From NCBI GenBank assembly GCA_003554965.1, contig PWHR01000041.1:78378-142377 (forward strand): a stretch of DNA of 64,000 bases, in the 5' to 3' direction. The notes under the pieces are model-generated. The model saw only the letters and a list, made by a program, of their open reading frames with translations. It had not been told where the DNA came from and searched no databases. This stretch comes from Thermoplasmata archaeon (lineage in GTDB: Archaea; Thermoplasmatota; Thermoplasmata; Halarchaeoplasmatales; Halarchaeoplasmataceae). This document shows positions 25,900 through 36,093 of this stretch, piece after piece (position 1 is the first letter of the stretch; each line of letters begins with the position of its first letter). The position numbers and the translations under genes are program-made.

Positions 25900-28755
25900 C
25901 TATTCGATATATATCGCCGGTCTCTTCGGCTTGGAATGCGAGGCTTTATTCTCTGGATCATGTATACCTTCTTCATCGGCCTCCGCTATGTGGATATCTG
26001 CTTCAAAGGTCTTTTCCAGAAACTCTTTGCTCTCCTCGAGGATCTCTTTTTCTCCGAAGTCAACTTCTACCAAACTTTGATATCCGATTTCGGAAACATC
26101 TTCTAGAGCGCTTTTTACGAATGAAGCCAAGTCATCTGAAGGGGCGTCTACCTCTTCGACTATCTCGCCCATCAGACCCATACCTTTTTCTGGATCTTCG
26201 AGCACTTTTTCGAATGCCTGTTCCTTCCATGCTTCGGCCACGTAGATGTAGATATCGTGTCCCTCTACTTCTGCTATATCCAGTATGTGTTTGATATCTT
26301 CCTGTACTTTTTTCACATACTCCTCCCGAGCCTCCGCCAGTTTTGAGACCTTATCTTCATCGTACTCGGGCATGAGTTCTTGAGTGATGAAATCGATGTT
26401 CCACTCCTCGGATAACTCTTCCGCTATATGCGGCGTGAAAGGGGTTAACAAACGTACGAGTTTCTTTCCTATTTTTTGCAATAGTTCTCTGTTCTCTCCG
26501 CCTCTCTTGAGGTACCATTCGATCTCCGATGGTATATCGTAGAAGGCGATGTTCGCTCCCTTCCTTATCTCGTACTCCTCCATCACTTCGTGATATTCCT
26601 TGAGGAGTTCATTGAACCTTGAGATCAGGTAATCATCGATGGCTTTTTCTTCACCTTTCAATTCTTTGATTTTTTGGATCATATCCCATAACGAATTCAA
26701 TTTCTTCTGATAGATCAAAGCTTCTTCTTCACTCCACTCTTTATCCACGAAAGGACTGGCCGAGTGAGCATAAAAGAGCCGTAAAGTGTCCACGCCGTAT
26801 TTCTCTGCGGCATCGGGTATAGGTTCAGCGCCACCTTTAGATTTCGATATCTTGCCTCCTTTACCGACCAGCCACCAGTTGACGAATATACCTTTAGGCC
26901 TTTCCTCTTCTTCTAGGAGAGCGACGTGATTCATCAGGAAGACGGGGAAGTGCACGGTCATGTGCTCTTTTCCGCCCAAGTTAAGGTCGAGAGGATACCA
27001 GTAATCGAAATCTTCTCTTATCTCTTTCAATTTATGTTCAGGTATACCTGTAGTTTTTGAGATTTCTTGAACTTCACCCTTGCCCTGGTAAACGTGATCG
27101 AAAAATTCTTCTGACATCTGGTCAGCTTTCAGATCGCCTTGGTTGTAGTGTTTGGCCAGTATGTAGTAAGCTGGATAGAAAGTAGAGTCCGCTATAGCCT
27201 CGATTATCCATTCTTCGTTGAAGGGGAAATTTGTGCCCATCCAATTACCTTTTCGCGCGCATGAACGGTCCTGGAACCATTCTATCGTACTGGGTAGATT
27301 ATCGGCATAGCTCTGAGGTTTGATCATCATCTTTTTTGCTTGATCGACACTCGCTTCTGTCAGTTCTTGGTCCGAATACCTTATGAACCATTGGTCCGGT
27401 ATCTTGCCGACGACGACTTTTCCTCCACACCGACAGATGACTTCTTCTGAAAGGTCGTAGAAAACATCGGCTTTGCCCTCGCTGATAAGGTCGTCTTTTA
27501 TCCTTTCCTTAGCTTCCTGTACTCTCATACCGGCGTAATCTTTGCAGCTATCCAACATGCGTCCGGTGTGGAAACCCGCTCTGTATATCTTTTCCGTGGC
27601 CTCCTCCAATTTTTCTTCTTCCTCCTGCGACTCTATGTCCAATTCATCGACTATCTTTTCAGCGGGCATGGTGCCCCATTCTTCCGACTCGATGATCTCT
27701 ATCGGCTCTACATCGGTCAAGTCCAGATCGTACTTTTCTATCAGTTCTTCATCTTCCTTTATATCTTTCAGCGCTACGTAGTCGTAGGGCGCGTCGCTCG
27801 GAACGCTAGTGACTATCCCAGTTCCGAAGTCGGGATCTAGGAAACTTGCCGGCAGGATGATCATCTCCCTATCTATGCCGGGAGCGAGCACTTTTTCCCC
27901 TACCATCTTCTCCCCTTTGATCGTCCCTTTTTCCTTCACAGAATCTTTCTGATAGGTGAGCTTTTCCACGGCCTCTTCACTCATTATCCACTCTTCACCT
28001 TCGATCTCTACTATCTGGTACTCGATCTCCGGATCCACCCATAGATTGGTTTGACCGAATACCGTCTCGGGTCGGAGAGTAGCGGCGGTGACGTACCTGT
28101 CGCCGTACTCGAATTTGAGCAGCGTGAACTCCTGCTTCTCGGCGTTCCCTCCTTCAGATAAATCAGTTTCTGAAGGGTCGACAGCGACGGGACCGCACTC
28201 GACGCACTCAGTGCCGAAGTAGGGTTTCTGAGTGAGGAGATCCTTTTCCTTCAGCTTTTTGAACTGCCATGTGATGAACTTCTTGTAATCCTCTCTTATA
28301 GTGTGCGTAAAATAATCGAAATCGATGGAGAAGCCGAATTTTTTCCAATAATCTTCTTTGTAAACTTCGTTAAAATACTTTACCACTTCTTCCGGGTCCT
28401 TCATCCTCTCTATATCTTCCTCTGTCGCTCCGTTCTTCTTCATGTACGCTATCTTCCCCTCGTCGTTCTCTTCGAGCTTTTTCGCCAGACTGATCGCCTG
28501 GTTGCCGGTTGGATGTGTCCCTGCCGGGAACAGGACGTTATAGCCTTTCATCTGCTTGTATCTAGCGAGGATGTCAGTGTAAGTGTAGCATCTCATGTGC
28601 CCCAAATGAAGGAACCCGGAGATGCCGGGATAGGCGAAGATGAGGTAGAAAGGCTCTCTATCCTCATCTCTTTCCGTTTTATGCACTTTGTTCTCTTCCC
28701 ATCTTTCGCGCCACTTTTCTTCGATCTCTACGTGGTCGTAGGTTTCCATATCCAA
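25900..28755 (-). CDS. leuS: Leucyl-tRNA synthetase (archaeal type)
   Basis: FLHLGHMRCYTYTDILARYKQMKGYNVLFPAGTHPTGN; GKISKSKGG; 951 aa. Confidence 0.95.
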   Translation of the reverse strand: MDMETYDHVEIEEKWRERWEENKVHKTERDEDREPFYLIFAYPGISGFLHLGHMRCYTYTDILARYKQMKGYNVLFPAGTHPTGNQAISLAKKLEENDEGKIAYMKKNGATEEDIERMKDPEEVVKYFNEVYKEDYWKKFGFSIDFDYFTHTIREDYKKFITWQFKKLKEKDLLTQKPYFGTECVECGPVAVDPSETDLSEGGNAEKQEFTLLKFEYGDRYVTAATLRPETVFGQTNLWVDPEIEYQIVEIEGEEWIMSEEAVEKLTYQKDSVKEKGTIKGEKMVGEKVLAPGIDREMIILPASFLDPDFGTGIVTSVPSDAPYDYVALKDIKEDEELIEKYDLDLTDVEPIEIIESEEWGTMPAEKIVDELDIESQEEEEKLEEATEKIYRAGFHTGRMLDSCKDYAGMRVQEAKERIKDDLISEGKADVFYDLSEEVICRCGGKVVVGKIPDQWFIRYSDQELTEASVDQAKKMMIKPQSYADNLPSTIEWFQDRSCARKGNWMGTNFPFNEEWIIEAIADSTFYPAYYILAKHYNQGDLKADQMSEEFFDHVYQGKGEVQEISKTTGIPEHKLKEIREDFDYWYPLDLNLGGKEHMTVHFPVFLMNHVALLEEEERPKGIFVNWWLVGKGGKISKSKGGAEPIPDAAEKYGVDTLRLFYAHSASPFVDKEWSEEEALIYQKKLNSLWDMIQKIKELKGEEKAIDDYLISRFNELLKEYHEVMEEYEIRKGANIAFYDIPSEIEWYLKRGGENRELLQKIGKKLVRLLTPFTPHIAEELSEEWNIDFITQELMPEYDEDKVSKLAEAREEYVKKVQEDIKHILDIAEVEGHDIYIYVAEAWKEQAFEKVLEDPEKGMGLMGEIVEEVDAPSDDLASFVKSALEDVSEIGYQSLVEVDFGEKEILEESKEFLEKTFEADIHIAEADEEGIHDPENKASHSKPKRPAIYIE

Positions 28756-29042
28756 CTCGAATATACCTGCTCAATTAAAAACTTTCGAATCTAGAGCTCC
28801 ATTAAAGAACGGTAAAAGTTATTTCTTTAAGAGGACAAGAAGAAATTCTAGAGATATGGTTAACATGATTCTACTTATCCCAATTGATCCGATCGATGCG
28901 GGGTGATCTTCGATGGTTCTTCATCGGCAGTATCATAGGTTTCTTGCCCGCAAAAGAGAATACGGCAGGTTAGGAGTGACATGATCCTGTCAATCTAAAA
29001 ATTTATTTAACCGATCAGTTTTTATATGCTGGGCGTTAAACG

Positions 29043-29804
29043 ATGATCTCAGTAAAAAATCTCACCAAGTACTATGGAGAAAAAGCTGCAGTCAAAGACC
29101 TCAGTTTTGAAGTGAAAGAAGGTGAGATCTACGGGCTTTTAGGTCCGAACGGCAGCGGAAAGACCACCACGATGAGGATCCTCAGCGGTATCATCGAACC
29201 TTCAAGTGGTAGAGCTGAAGTACAGGGCCTGAACGTGAAAGAACATCCCGTCGAAGTGAAGAAGAAAGTAGGTTTCATACCGGAAAACCCGAAGACGTTC
29301 GAAAGTCTTACCACCATAGAGCTCTTCAACCTGATCGGCAGTATAAGAGGGATCGAAGAGAAGAAACTCAGAAAAAAATTAAACCGCCTGGTCAAAGCTT
29401 TCGAATTGGAAGAGTACATGAACCAGTACGTTGGTTCACTGAGTTTTGGCACCAAACAAAAAGTTTCGATAATTTCGGCCATCCTACACGATCCTGAAGT
29501 CATCATAATTGACGAAGCCATGAACGGGCTCGATCCAAAGATGGCGAAGATATTCAGAGAGATACTTTTCAACTTAAAAAATAAGGGTAAATCGATGATC
29601 TTTTCAACGCACGTTTTACCTCTTGCGGAGATGGTCTGTGATAGAGTCGGGATGATAGCAGGAGGGCAACTGATAACTGAAGGTACCGTGGAAGATCTGA
29701 AGGAGAAGTCGCACGAGAAAGATTTAGAAGACGTCTTCCTAAAACTCACCAAGAGCGAGACCGAAGTCAGTCGAGTGGTCAACGCCTTAAGAGGTTCTAT
29801 GTAG
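29043..29804 (+). CDS. ABC transporter ATP-binding protein
   Basis: GLLGPNGSGKTTTMRIL Walker A, VGSLSFGTKQKVS signature, VIIIDEAMNGLDP Walker B. Confidence 0.95.
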   Translation: MISVKNLTKYYGEKAAVKDLSFEVKEGEIYGLLGPNGSGKTTTMRILSGIIEPSSGRAEVQGLNVKEHPVEVKKKVGFIPENPKTFESLTTIELFNLIGSIRGIEEKKLRKKLNRLVKAFELEEYMNQYVGSLSFGTKQKVSIISAILHDPEVIIIDEAMNGLDPKMAKIFREILFNLKNKGKSMIFSTHVLPLAEMVCDRVGMIAGGQLITEGTVEDLKEKSHEKDLEDVFLKLTKSETEVSRVVNALRGSM

Positions 29805-31298
29805 ATGATTCAAAAGAAAGACCTGAAGATCGTGATGGTCCTCTACCGAGAACTGCAGTACCGTGCAGCTGAAAAAGATCCATCTATAGAGGGAGAGGAA
29901 GAGCTGAAAAAAAAGATAAAGGAAGCCAGCAACGTGAAGAAAAAGATGTTGAAACAATCGCTTTTGTTCCTTCCTTTTGGATTGATGCTTTCAACACCCA
30001 TGTTCGCGGCCGACGAAGAAGGTATAATAGCGGCGGTCATGACTTCTGTGGCTGTAGTGCCTTTCGTTTTTGCCCTTTACAACACCGTGGCCCAGTGTGC
30101 TCAGTTAGATTCTCTAGGAGTCTTCGAACCTTTGAAAAGTCTTCCGATAGATGTCCGTTCAAAACAGTTGAGCCTTCTACTGTCGATCGATCTCATACCA
30201 CTCTTCTCTTTCGCTCTGCCCGCTGTCATCTATTTACTGATCTTTCATCCACTCAACGGTATTTTGGCCGCGCTGTGGGTATTAACAGGTTTCTTGATCG
30301 GCCACACGCTTGGGTTCGTCGTCTATTCAGAATTCGGCTTCAAACTCGGCAGCGGAGGAAGCTCCGACCTTCTCAAAACCGTTTTGAAAGTTGCTGGTCT
30401 GATAGCCTTCATGGGTCTGTTTTTCGCATGGAATTTCCTCCAAGATGTCCTAATAGCTAGGGCAGATATGCTTCTCAGATATTCCGTTGTGTATCCTCTC
30501 TCAGCTGGGGCCATATTCGACCCTGTACAAAATTTCATCACCCTAATACTCCATCTGGCTTTGATCATCCCTCTCTACCTCTACGTTGTGAACCGAGTTT
30601 GGAAAAGACTGCTTAAGAAGAAAGAAGTCTCGATAAGGAAGAAAAAGTCTCAGTATCATGTGTCTTCGAAGAGCGCTGTCCGTTCACTACTTATGAAAGA
30701 CCTAAAGATGCTGTTCAGGAGGACCAGTTCATTGGTCGGTTTCCTGATACCGATCCTTATAATACTGCCTCAGGTAGTCATGTCTGTTCAAGATGACGGA
30801 TTGACCCTACTGCAAACGAGTGCTTTTATCTTCCTTTTAGCTGCTTTCGGCATCATGGCCCTAGAATCGATACTCTCTGTGGATTCAAACTCTATAGATT
30901 TTCTGAAAACCCTTCCTCTGAAAAAGAAGACGTACGTGGAGAGCAAGGTACTTTCTCTCTCCATAATACCCATCGCGGTGAGCCTAGTATTGGTGGGTTT
31001 GGGCACTTACTTCGACCCGATAACGTTGATAACCATCCCTTACGCGTTCCTTCTCCCGCTGATCTCATCCTCTATAGTCCTTTCTTATCTCTTCAGCTAC
31101 GAAGATGAAAAGATCGGTATACCGGACTTCAGCTTCGTCAACGACTTCTTGAAATTCATCTTGCTGATGATCCTAGTAGGGATCGCTTTCGGCGCCATCG
31201 CTCTACCCTTGTTCACTCTTCCGATCCTTTATGGAGTCCCGTTGAGCTATCTGATCGCGTGCTTAGTACTCTTTTACCTCTACCTGAGAAGGAATTGA
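29805..31298 (+). CDS. ABC transporter permease-like membrane protein
   Basis: Multi-TM protein immediately downstream of the ATPase gene. Confidence 0.75.
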   Translation: MIQKKDLKIVMVLYRELQYRAAEKDPSIEGEEELKKKIKEASNVKKKMLKQSLLFLPFGLMLSTPMFAADEEGIIAAVMTSVAVVPFVFALYNTVAQCAQLDSLGVFEPLKSLPIDVRSKQLSLLLSIDLIPLFSFALPAVIYLLIFHPLNGILAALWVLTGFLIGHTLGFVVYSEFGFKLGSGGSSDLLKTVLKVAGLIAFMGLFFAWNFLQDVLIARADMLLRYSVVYPLSAGAIFDPVQNFITLILHLALIIPLYLYVVNRVWKRLLKKKEVSIRKKKSQYHVSSKSAVRSLLMKDLKMLFRRTSSLVGFLIPILIILPQVVMSVQDDGLTLLQTSAFIFLLAAFGIMALESILSVDSNSIDFLKTLPLKKKTYVESKVLSLSIIPIAVSLVLVGLGTYFDPITLITIPYAFLLPLISSSIVLSYLFSYEDEKIGIPDFSFVNDFLKFILLMILVGIAFGAIALPLFTLPILYGVPLSYLIACLVLFYLYLRRN

Positions 31299-31347
31299 GA
31301 TAAAAAGGACCGAAAAACTATTTTGTAATGCCGAGATACCTAACAAG

Positions 31348-31920
31348 ATGGCGCATTTCATTGTATTGGAAGGAATAGATGGTTCTGGTAAATCCAGCAT
31401 CGCAGATTTCATAGCCGATATTTACGAAGAGGTTCACACCACACGGGAGCCCTCCAATTCTGAACCAGGAGAGCTCGCCAAGAAGATCAGCAGTGAAAAT
31501 ACTTCACCATATTTCGACCTTTTTCTGTATTTAGCGGACCGGGTCGAGCACACCGAGAAGATAAAGGAAAAATTGGATGAGGAAATAAACGTTGTCTGTG
31601 ACAGGTACTGGGGTTCAACGGCAGCCTACCAGTCCGCCTATGAAGAAATCGAACTAGATTATACCGTTGATATACAGGAACCTTTTTTGCTAGAACCTTC
31701 CTTGACGATCTTACTGGATATAGATCCCAAAACATCACTTAAAAGGATATCGAACAGGACATACAAAAGCAAATACGAACGGTTGAGTTTTCTCAAAAGA
31801 GTGAGGGAAAATTATCTCACCCTAGCAGAGAGAAAGAATTGGACGGTGATCGACGCCGAAGCCGAACTTTCTAAGGTAAAAGAACGAGTCAAAAGAGAAT
31901 TAGAAGAGTTGAAAATTTAA
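31348..31920 (+). CDS. tmk: Thymidylate kinase
   Basis: IVLEGIDGSGKSSIADFI; TTREPS; DRYWGSTAAYQ. Confidence 0.85.
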   Translation: MAHFIVLEGIDGSGKSSIADFIADIYEEVHTTREPSNSEPGELAKKISSENTSPYFDLFLYLADRVEHTEKIKEKLDEEINVVCDRYWGSTAAYQSAYEEIELDYTVDIQEPFLLEPSLTILLDIDPKTSLKRISNRTYKSKYERLSFLKRVRENYLTLAERKNWTVIDAEAELSKVKERVKRELEELKI

Positions 31921-31969
31921 AAGAAAAGGGTTTTTTGGAAAGATCTTCGATAGAGCGGGATATCTTAGT

Positions 31970-33640
31970 TTACATTCCGCCCATACCAGGAGGCATTCCG
32001 CCCATTCCGCCGCCGGGCATTCCGCCAGCGCCGCCGGGTGGACCTCCAGCTTCGTCGCCGCCTCCACCTTTGGAAGCGACTACGTCGTCGATCCTCAAGA
32101 TCATGTTTGCAACCTCTGTAGCGCTCTCTATCGCCTGTGTCTTTACTCTCAACGGTTCAACGACCTTGGATTCCACCATATCTGATACGTCGCCGCTGAT
32201 TATCTCTATCCCGTGGTTCTTCAGTTTCTCTTTTTCATGTGCAGTGTTCAGTTCCATCAAAACGTCTATTCCGTCGATACCTGCGTTCTCTGCTAATGTT
32301 CTCGGTATGATATCTAAAGCATCGGCGAAAGCCTCAACGGCCAGTTGTTCTCTGCCTTCGATGGTGCCTGCATAACTTTTGAGCCTATTGCTCAATTCTA
32401 TCTCGATCGCTCCACCGCCTGGGAGTATTGCACCGTCTTCAGTAGCTACAGCAACCACTTTCAACGCATCGTGCACCGCTCTTTCTAGCTCGTCTACGAC
32501 ATGTTCCGTTCCGCCTCTCAGCAGCAATGAAACGGCCTTGCCTTCTTCAGCATCTTCAACGAAAGTCATATGGCTGTCACCGACCATCTTTTCTCTAACG
32601 TAACCGGCTTTACCGAGGTCATCAGATTCCAGATCGGAGAGGTTCGTCACTATGTTTCCACCTGTCGCTCTGGCGAGTTTCTTCATATCAGATTTCTTGA
32701 CTCTCCTTATCGAGAAGATGCCTTCTTTGGCTAAGTAGTGCTGAGCTAGATCGTCTATGCCTTTCTGACATAGGAGCACGTTAGCGCCTGAATCTTTCAC
32801 TTGCTGAACCATCTCTCTTATCGATTCTTCCTCTTTATTCACGAACTGCTCTAGTTGATCAGGATCGGTGATCTCTATCTCCGCATCCACTTCAGTTTCC
32901 TTTATCTCAAGGGCGGAGTTCAACAGAGCTATCTTTGCATCTTCGACTTCAGTAGGCATGTTTTCGTGCAGTCTCTCTTTGTCTAGAAGTACTCCGTTGA
33001 TCAATTCAGTGTTTTCTACTGCGGCTCCAGCTTTCTTCTCCACTTTGACATTATCTATGTCAACAGTGTAGGAACCGTCTTCTTTCTGGGCTACATGTCT
33101 GACTGCCTTGACTGCTAGTTCAGCCAATCTCTCCTTTTCACCTTCGATAGCTTTGCCGGTCATAGCGGTCATCGCTATCTCTCTAAGTTTCTCTTCGTCC
33201 TCTATATCGAGTTCTATCTTGCTATCCTCTAAGATCTCTCTAGCCTTCATCGAAGCCAATCTAAAGCCTTTAGCTATGACGCTTGGATGAACATTCTGCT
33301 CTATGAGATTTTCAGCGTGTTTCAAAAATTCTCCCGCTAAAACTACAACAGTGGTGGTCCCATCCCCACATTCATCATCTTGACTTTCGGCCATCTCGAC
33401 CGCCATCTTTGCGGCGGGATGTTCTATATCTATCTCATCAAGGATGGTCGCACCATCGTTGGTGATCACCACATCACCCAAGCTATCCACTAACATCTTG
33501 TCCATTCCTTTTGGTCCCAACGTAGTCCTTACCGCATCAGCCACAGCTTTGGCCGCTGCGATATTGTTCTTCTGTGCGTCTCTTCCTCTTTCTCTTTCCG
33601 TGTCTTCTTTCAAAAGCAATATCGGTTGATTTCCCATCAT
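31970..33640 (-). CDS. Thermosome (group II chaperonin) subunit
   Basis: [17 protein letters not shown]-like motif ([17 protein letters not shown]), [34 protein letters not shown] terminus. Confidence 0.97.
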   Translation of the reverse strand: MMGNQPILLLKEDTERERGRDAQKNNIAAAKAVADAVRTTLGPKGMDKMLVDSLGDVVITNDGATILDEIDIEHPAAKMAVEMAESQDDECGDGTTTVVVLAGEFLKHAENLIEQNVHPSVIAKGFRLASMKAREILEDSKIELDIEDEEKLREIAMTAMTGKAIEGEKERLAELAVKAVRHVAQKEDGSYTVDIDNVKVEKKAGAAVENTELINGVLLDKERLHENMPTEVEDAKIALLNSALEIKETEVDAEIEITDPDQLEQFVNKEEESIREMVQQVKDSGANVLLCQKGIDDLAQHYLAKEGIFSIRRVKKSDMKKLARATGGNIVTNLSDLESDDLGKAGYVREKMVGDSHMTFVEDAEEGKAVSLLLRGGTEHVVDELERAVHDALKVVAVATEDGAILPGGGAIEIELSNRLKSYAGTIEGREQLAVEAFADALDIIPRTLAENAGIDGIDVLMELNTAHEKEKLKNHGIEIISGDVSDMVESKVVEPLRVKTQAIESATEVANMILRIDDVVASKGGGGDEAGGPPGGAGGMPGGGMGGMPPGMGGM

Positions 33641-33679
33641 GTTCGTTCACCTTTTGACGGTTCTCAGAAAATTGAGGTT

Positions 33680-33689
33680 CTATATAAAG
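33680..33689 (-). promoter_or_regulatory. TATA box of the thermosome gene
   Basis: Minus-strand CTTTATATAG ~40 nt upstream of the ATG at 33640. Confidence 0.5.
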
Positions 33690-33700
33690 ATTTTCACTGA

Positions 33701-33832
33701 TGGGCTCTGTAGAATACCTTTGTTTTAGCCGATCTAAAGTTATAACAATCATTTTTTACGAAGGTCAACTAGATGTTTTTCTGCTAAATTACCAATTATT
33801 TCTCCTAATTAGGAGCTTTTCTACTGAGCCCA
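33701..33832. promoter_or_regulatory. Inverted repeat pair flanking a palindrome upstream of the thermosome promoter
   Basis: TGGGCTCTGTAGAA (33701-33714) versus TTCTACTGAGCCCA (33819-33832), 13/14 complementary; perfect palindrome CTCCTAATTAGGAG at 33802-33815. Confidence 0.5.
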
Positions 33833-33872
33833 CTGATGGGAGATCCATCTTAGAAAAAGAAAGAATGGTTTT

Positions 33873-34826
33873 TCAAACTTCAATATCGATATCCAACTTT
33901 TCGACCAGTTCCTTGTACCTGTTCCGGACGGTGACCTCCGTTACCGCTGCCACATCTGCCACTTCTCTCTGAGTCCTCCGCTCGTCACCGTTGATAGAAG
34001 CTATGTAGATTGACGCTGCGGCCAAGCCAGTAGGCCCCTTTCCTGAGATGAGTTCTTTTTCTTCTGCCTGGTCGATGATGTTACCAGCTATCTTTTTAAC
34101 CTTGCCGCTCAGATCTAACTCACTGCAGAACCGACTGAGATATTCCTGGGGCTTAGTAGGTTTTAACTTCAATATCAATTCCCTGCTCAAAAATCGGTAA
34201 GTCCTACCTATCTCTTTTCTGTCTGAAGATGTCGCGTCTGCGATCTCGTCAAGAGTCCTAGGGACTCCTGCTTTCCTACATGCTGCATAAAGGGAAGCGG
34301 CCACAACACTATTTATACTCCTTCCTCTGATCAGATTTTTCTTGACCGCTTTTCTGTAAACTACCGCCGCGGTCTCTCTGATATTCTTCGGTAAGCCCAT
34401 GGTGGAGGCCATCCTATCCATCTCTGTCAAAGCATAAGCTAGATTTCTTTCAGTCGCGTCTGAAACTCTGATCCTTCTCTGCCATTTCCTCAGCCTATAT
34501 ATCTGAGCCTTCTTCTTGCTGGGGATAGCTCTTCCATAGGAATCCCTATTGGATGAATCGATGCCCGTTGAAAGACCTTTATCGTGTACCATCTCAGTCA
34601 TGGGAGCCCCGGTTCTAGCTCTACTCTCCTCCTGCTTCATGTCGAAAGCCCGCCATTCCGGTCCCTCGTCTATATATTGATTATCGATAACCAATCCGCA
34701 GTCCTCGCATATCAGTTCGCCTCTGTCGTAGTCCTGGGCGAGGTGCCTACTGCTGCATTCAGGACATTCGGTTATCTTTTCAACTGAGCTTGATGCTTCC
34801 TCCTCTATCTTTATATCATCATCCAT
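33873..34826 (-). CDS. tfb: Transcription initiation factor B (TFB)
   Basis: [27 protein letters not shown] zinc ribbon; two cyclin-like repeats. Confidence 0.96.
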   Translation of the reverse strand: MDDDIKIEEEASSSVEKITECPECSSRHLAQDYDRGELICEDCGLVIDNQYIDEGPEWRAFDMKQEESRARTGAPMTEMVHDKGLSTGIDSSNRDSYGRAIPSKKKAQIYRLRKWQRRIRVSDATERNLAYALTEMDRMASTMGLPKNIRETAAVVYRKAVKKNLIRGRSINSVVAASLYAACRKAGVPRTLDEIADATSSDRKEIGRTYRFLSRELILKLKPTKPQEYLSRFCSELDLSGKVKKIAGNIIDQAEEKELISGKGPTGLAAASIYIASINGDERRTQREVADVAAVTEVTVRNRYKELVEKLDIDIEV

Positions 34827-35060
34827 CTATATCTCCTCCGCATAGATCGGCTCGTTTGAAATAGAGATCCTTCTATGAGGTTCAAAATGGGTTTTTATCT
34901 CCAAAAAAGGGTCATCGACCGGCCCGAATATCCATGTAACTTTTCCGATATTTTTCTTCCTTTTATCCATGATCTTCGTTCCTACTTCTAAAGGGGTTGA
35001 AAACCGCCCGATTATATCTCCCTCACTCGTTATGCGTACTACCTCTCCTCTATTTTTCAA
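34827..35060 (-). CDS. gar1: H/ACA RNP component Gar1
   Basis: GEVVRITSEGDIIGRFSTPLEVGTKIMDKRKKNIGKVTWIFGPVDDPFLEIK; adjacent to tfb as is common in euryarchaea. Confidence 0.85.
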   Translation of the reverse strand: MKNRGEVVRITSEGDIIGRFSTPLEVGTKIMDKRKKNIGKVTWIFGPVDDPFLEIKTHFEPHRRISISNEPIYAEEI

Positions 35061-35113
35061 AAGGGGACCTCCTAATATATCGGTATCTAAACCTTAAAAG
35101 TGTAGCAACAGTT

Positions 35114-35130
35114 GATATATTTAAACCTTT
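35114..35130 (-). promoter_or_regulatory. BRE/TATA-like promoter of gar1-tfb
   Basis: Minus-strand AAAGGTTTAAATATATC ~55 nt upstream of the gar1 start. Confidence 0.45.
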
Positions 35131-35163
35131 CGTAAAACTTTATTAGTGATTGTCACAACCACT

Positions 35164-36084
35164 TCAGAATAGATAAAGCAGCGGATTTCCGATCAAAAAC
35201 GAGATCAAAAAGCCGATCGAGATCGGTGCTATAAATGGTATCTTTGGAGTGGTCCAAACAATTTCTCTACCGTGAGACCTCAAAGATTTGAGCTTCTCTT
35301 CTGAACTCGAACGTGGAAAGAGTTCGGTCTTCAATTTCCCGTTCTCGTAATACTCCATGGGCCACACGAAAGAATCCTCTATCTCTTCGACACTCTTTTT
35401 AAAACCAAAGAACATCCTAGGAAAATCTAGATCCCTCTTATAGAGATTTATCAAGAGATAACCGATAGGAAGAACTAAAACGACCAGAGAGGCATTCAGT
35501 AAAATGACCAAAGTGAAGGGAAATAGGGTCTGCATCAAAGGTATTAGTTCAGAAGCTAGTGCCGTCCTGGTCAGTCCAGGTATCTGAGGATAGAAAGGTA
35601 CTAGCACAGCCAATGTTATCACAGCTTTAGCATCCGCCCCACCGTAAAGGATGTATAAGAAGTATAGAAGGAAAGCGAACAACATCATACCGGGTATCAT
35701 CGCTAAAGTCCAGAAAATCATCGATCCTCCCAAAACGAACACCATATAAACAAAAACTATCACCGGGATCAATAACCATAACAGGACCTTGAAATTCAAT
35801 CCGTCTTTCGAATATACAGGAGGCCTTTCAACGAAAGCCTCAGAAAAAATTATCCCTATGGGTATGAATATCAAAAAATGCGTCCAAAATATTTCGTTTC
35901 CCAGCCAAAATTTTCTAATTAAAAGCTCAGTGAAAAGGATGAGGATACCGACGGAACCCATTATTATCCAAAGTTTATTGGGAACTCGCCTCGTCTTCAG
36001 ATCTTTGATAGAAGCAACTGATAAAAATCCTATCCCGACAAGTAGTCTCGCGATAGAAAAATACCAGAGTTCCATGGTATCCAC
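35164..36084 (-). CDS. A24-type prepilin peptidase-like membrane protein
   Basis: ASIKDLKTRRVPNKLW and LYGGADAKAVITLA (GxGD-type aspartyl motif). Confidence 0.85.
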   Translation of the reverse strand: MDTMELWYFSIARLLVGIGFLSVASIKDLKTRRVPNKLWIIMGSVGILILFTELLIRKFWLGNEIFWTHFLIFIPIGIIFSEAFVERPPVYSKDGLNFKVLLWLLIPVIVFVYMVFVLGGSMIFWTLAMIPGMMLFAFLLYFLYILYGGADAKAVITLAVLVPFYPQIPGLTRTALASELIPLMQTLFPFTLVILLNASLVVLVLPIGYLLINLYKRDLDFPRMFFGFKKSVEEIEDSFVWPMEYYENGKLKTELFPRSSSEEKLKSLRSHGREIVWTTPKIPFIAPISIGFLISFLIGNPLLYLF

Positions 36085-36093
36085 TTTTTATGC

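Noticed and set aside
28303-28794. 163-aa plus-strand ORF opposite leuS
   Set aside because: Antisense to a strongly supported gene with no recognisable motif
28800-29040. Intergenic region before the ABC operon with RTGATGA/CTGA-like fragments, considered as a C/D-box sRNA
   Set aside because: C and D boxes do not match consensus with correct spacing; only promoter-like AT-rich sequence is supported
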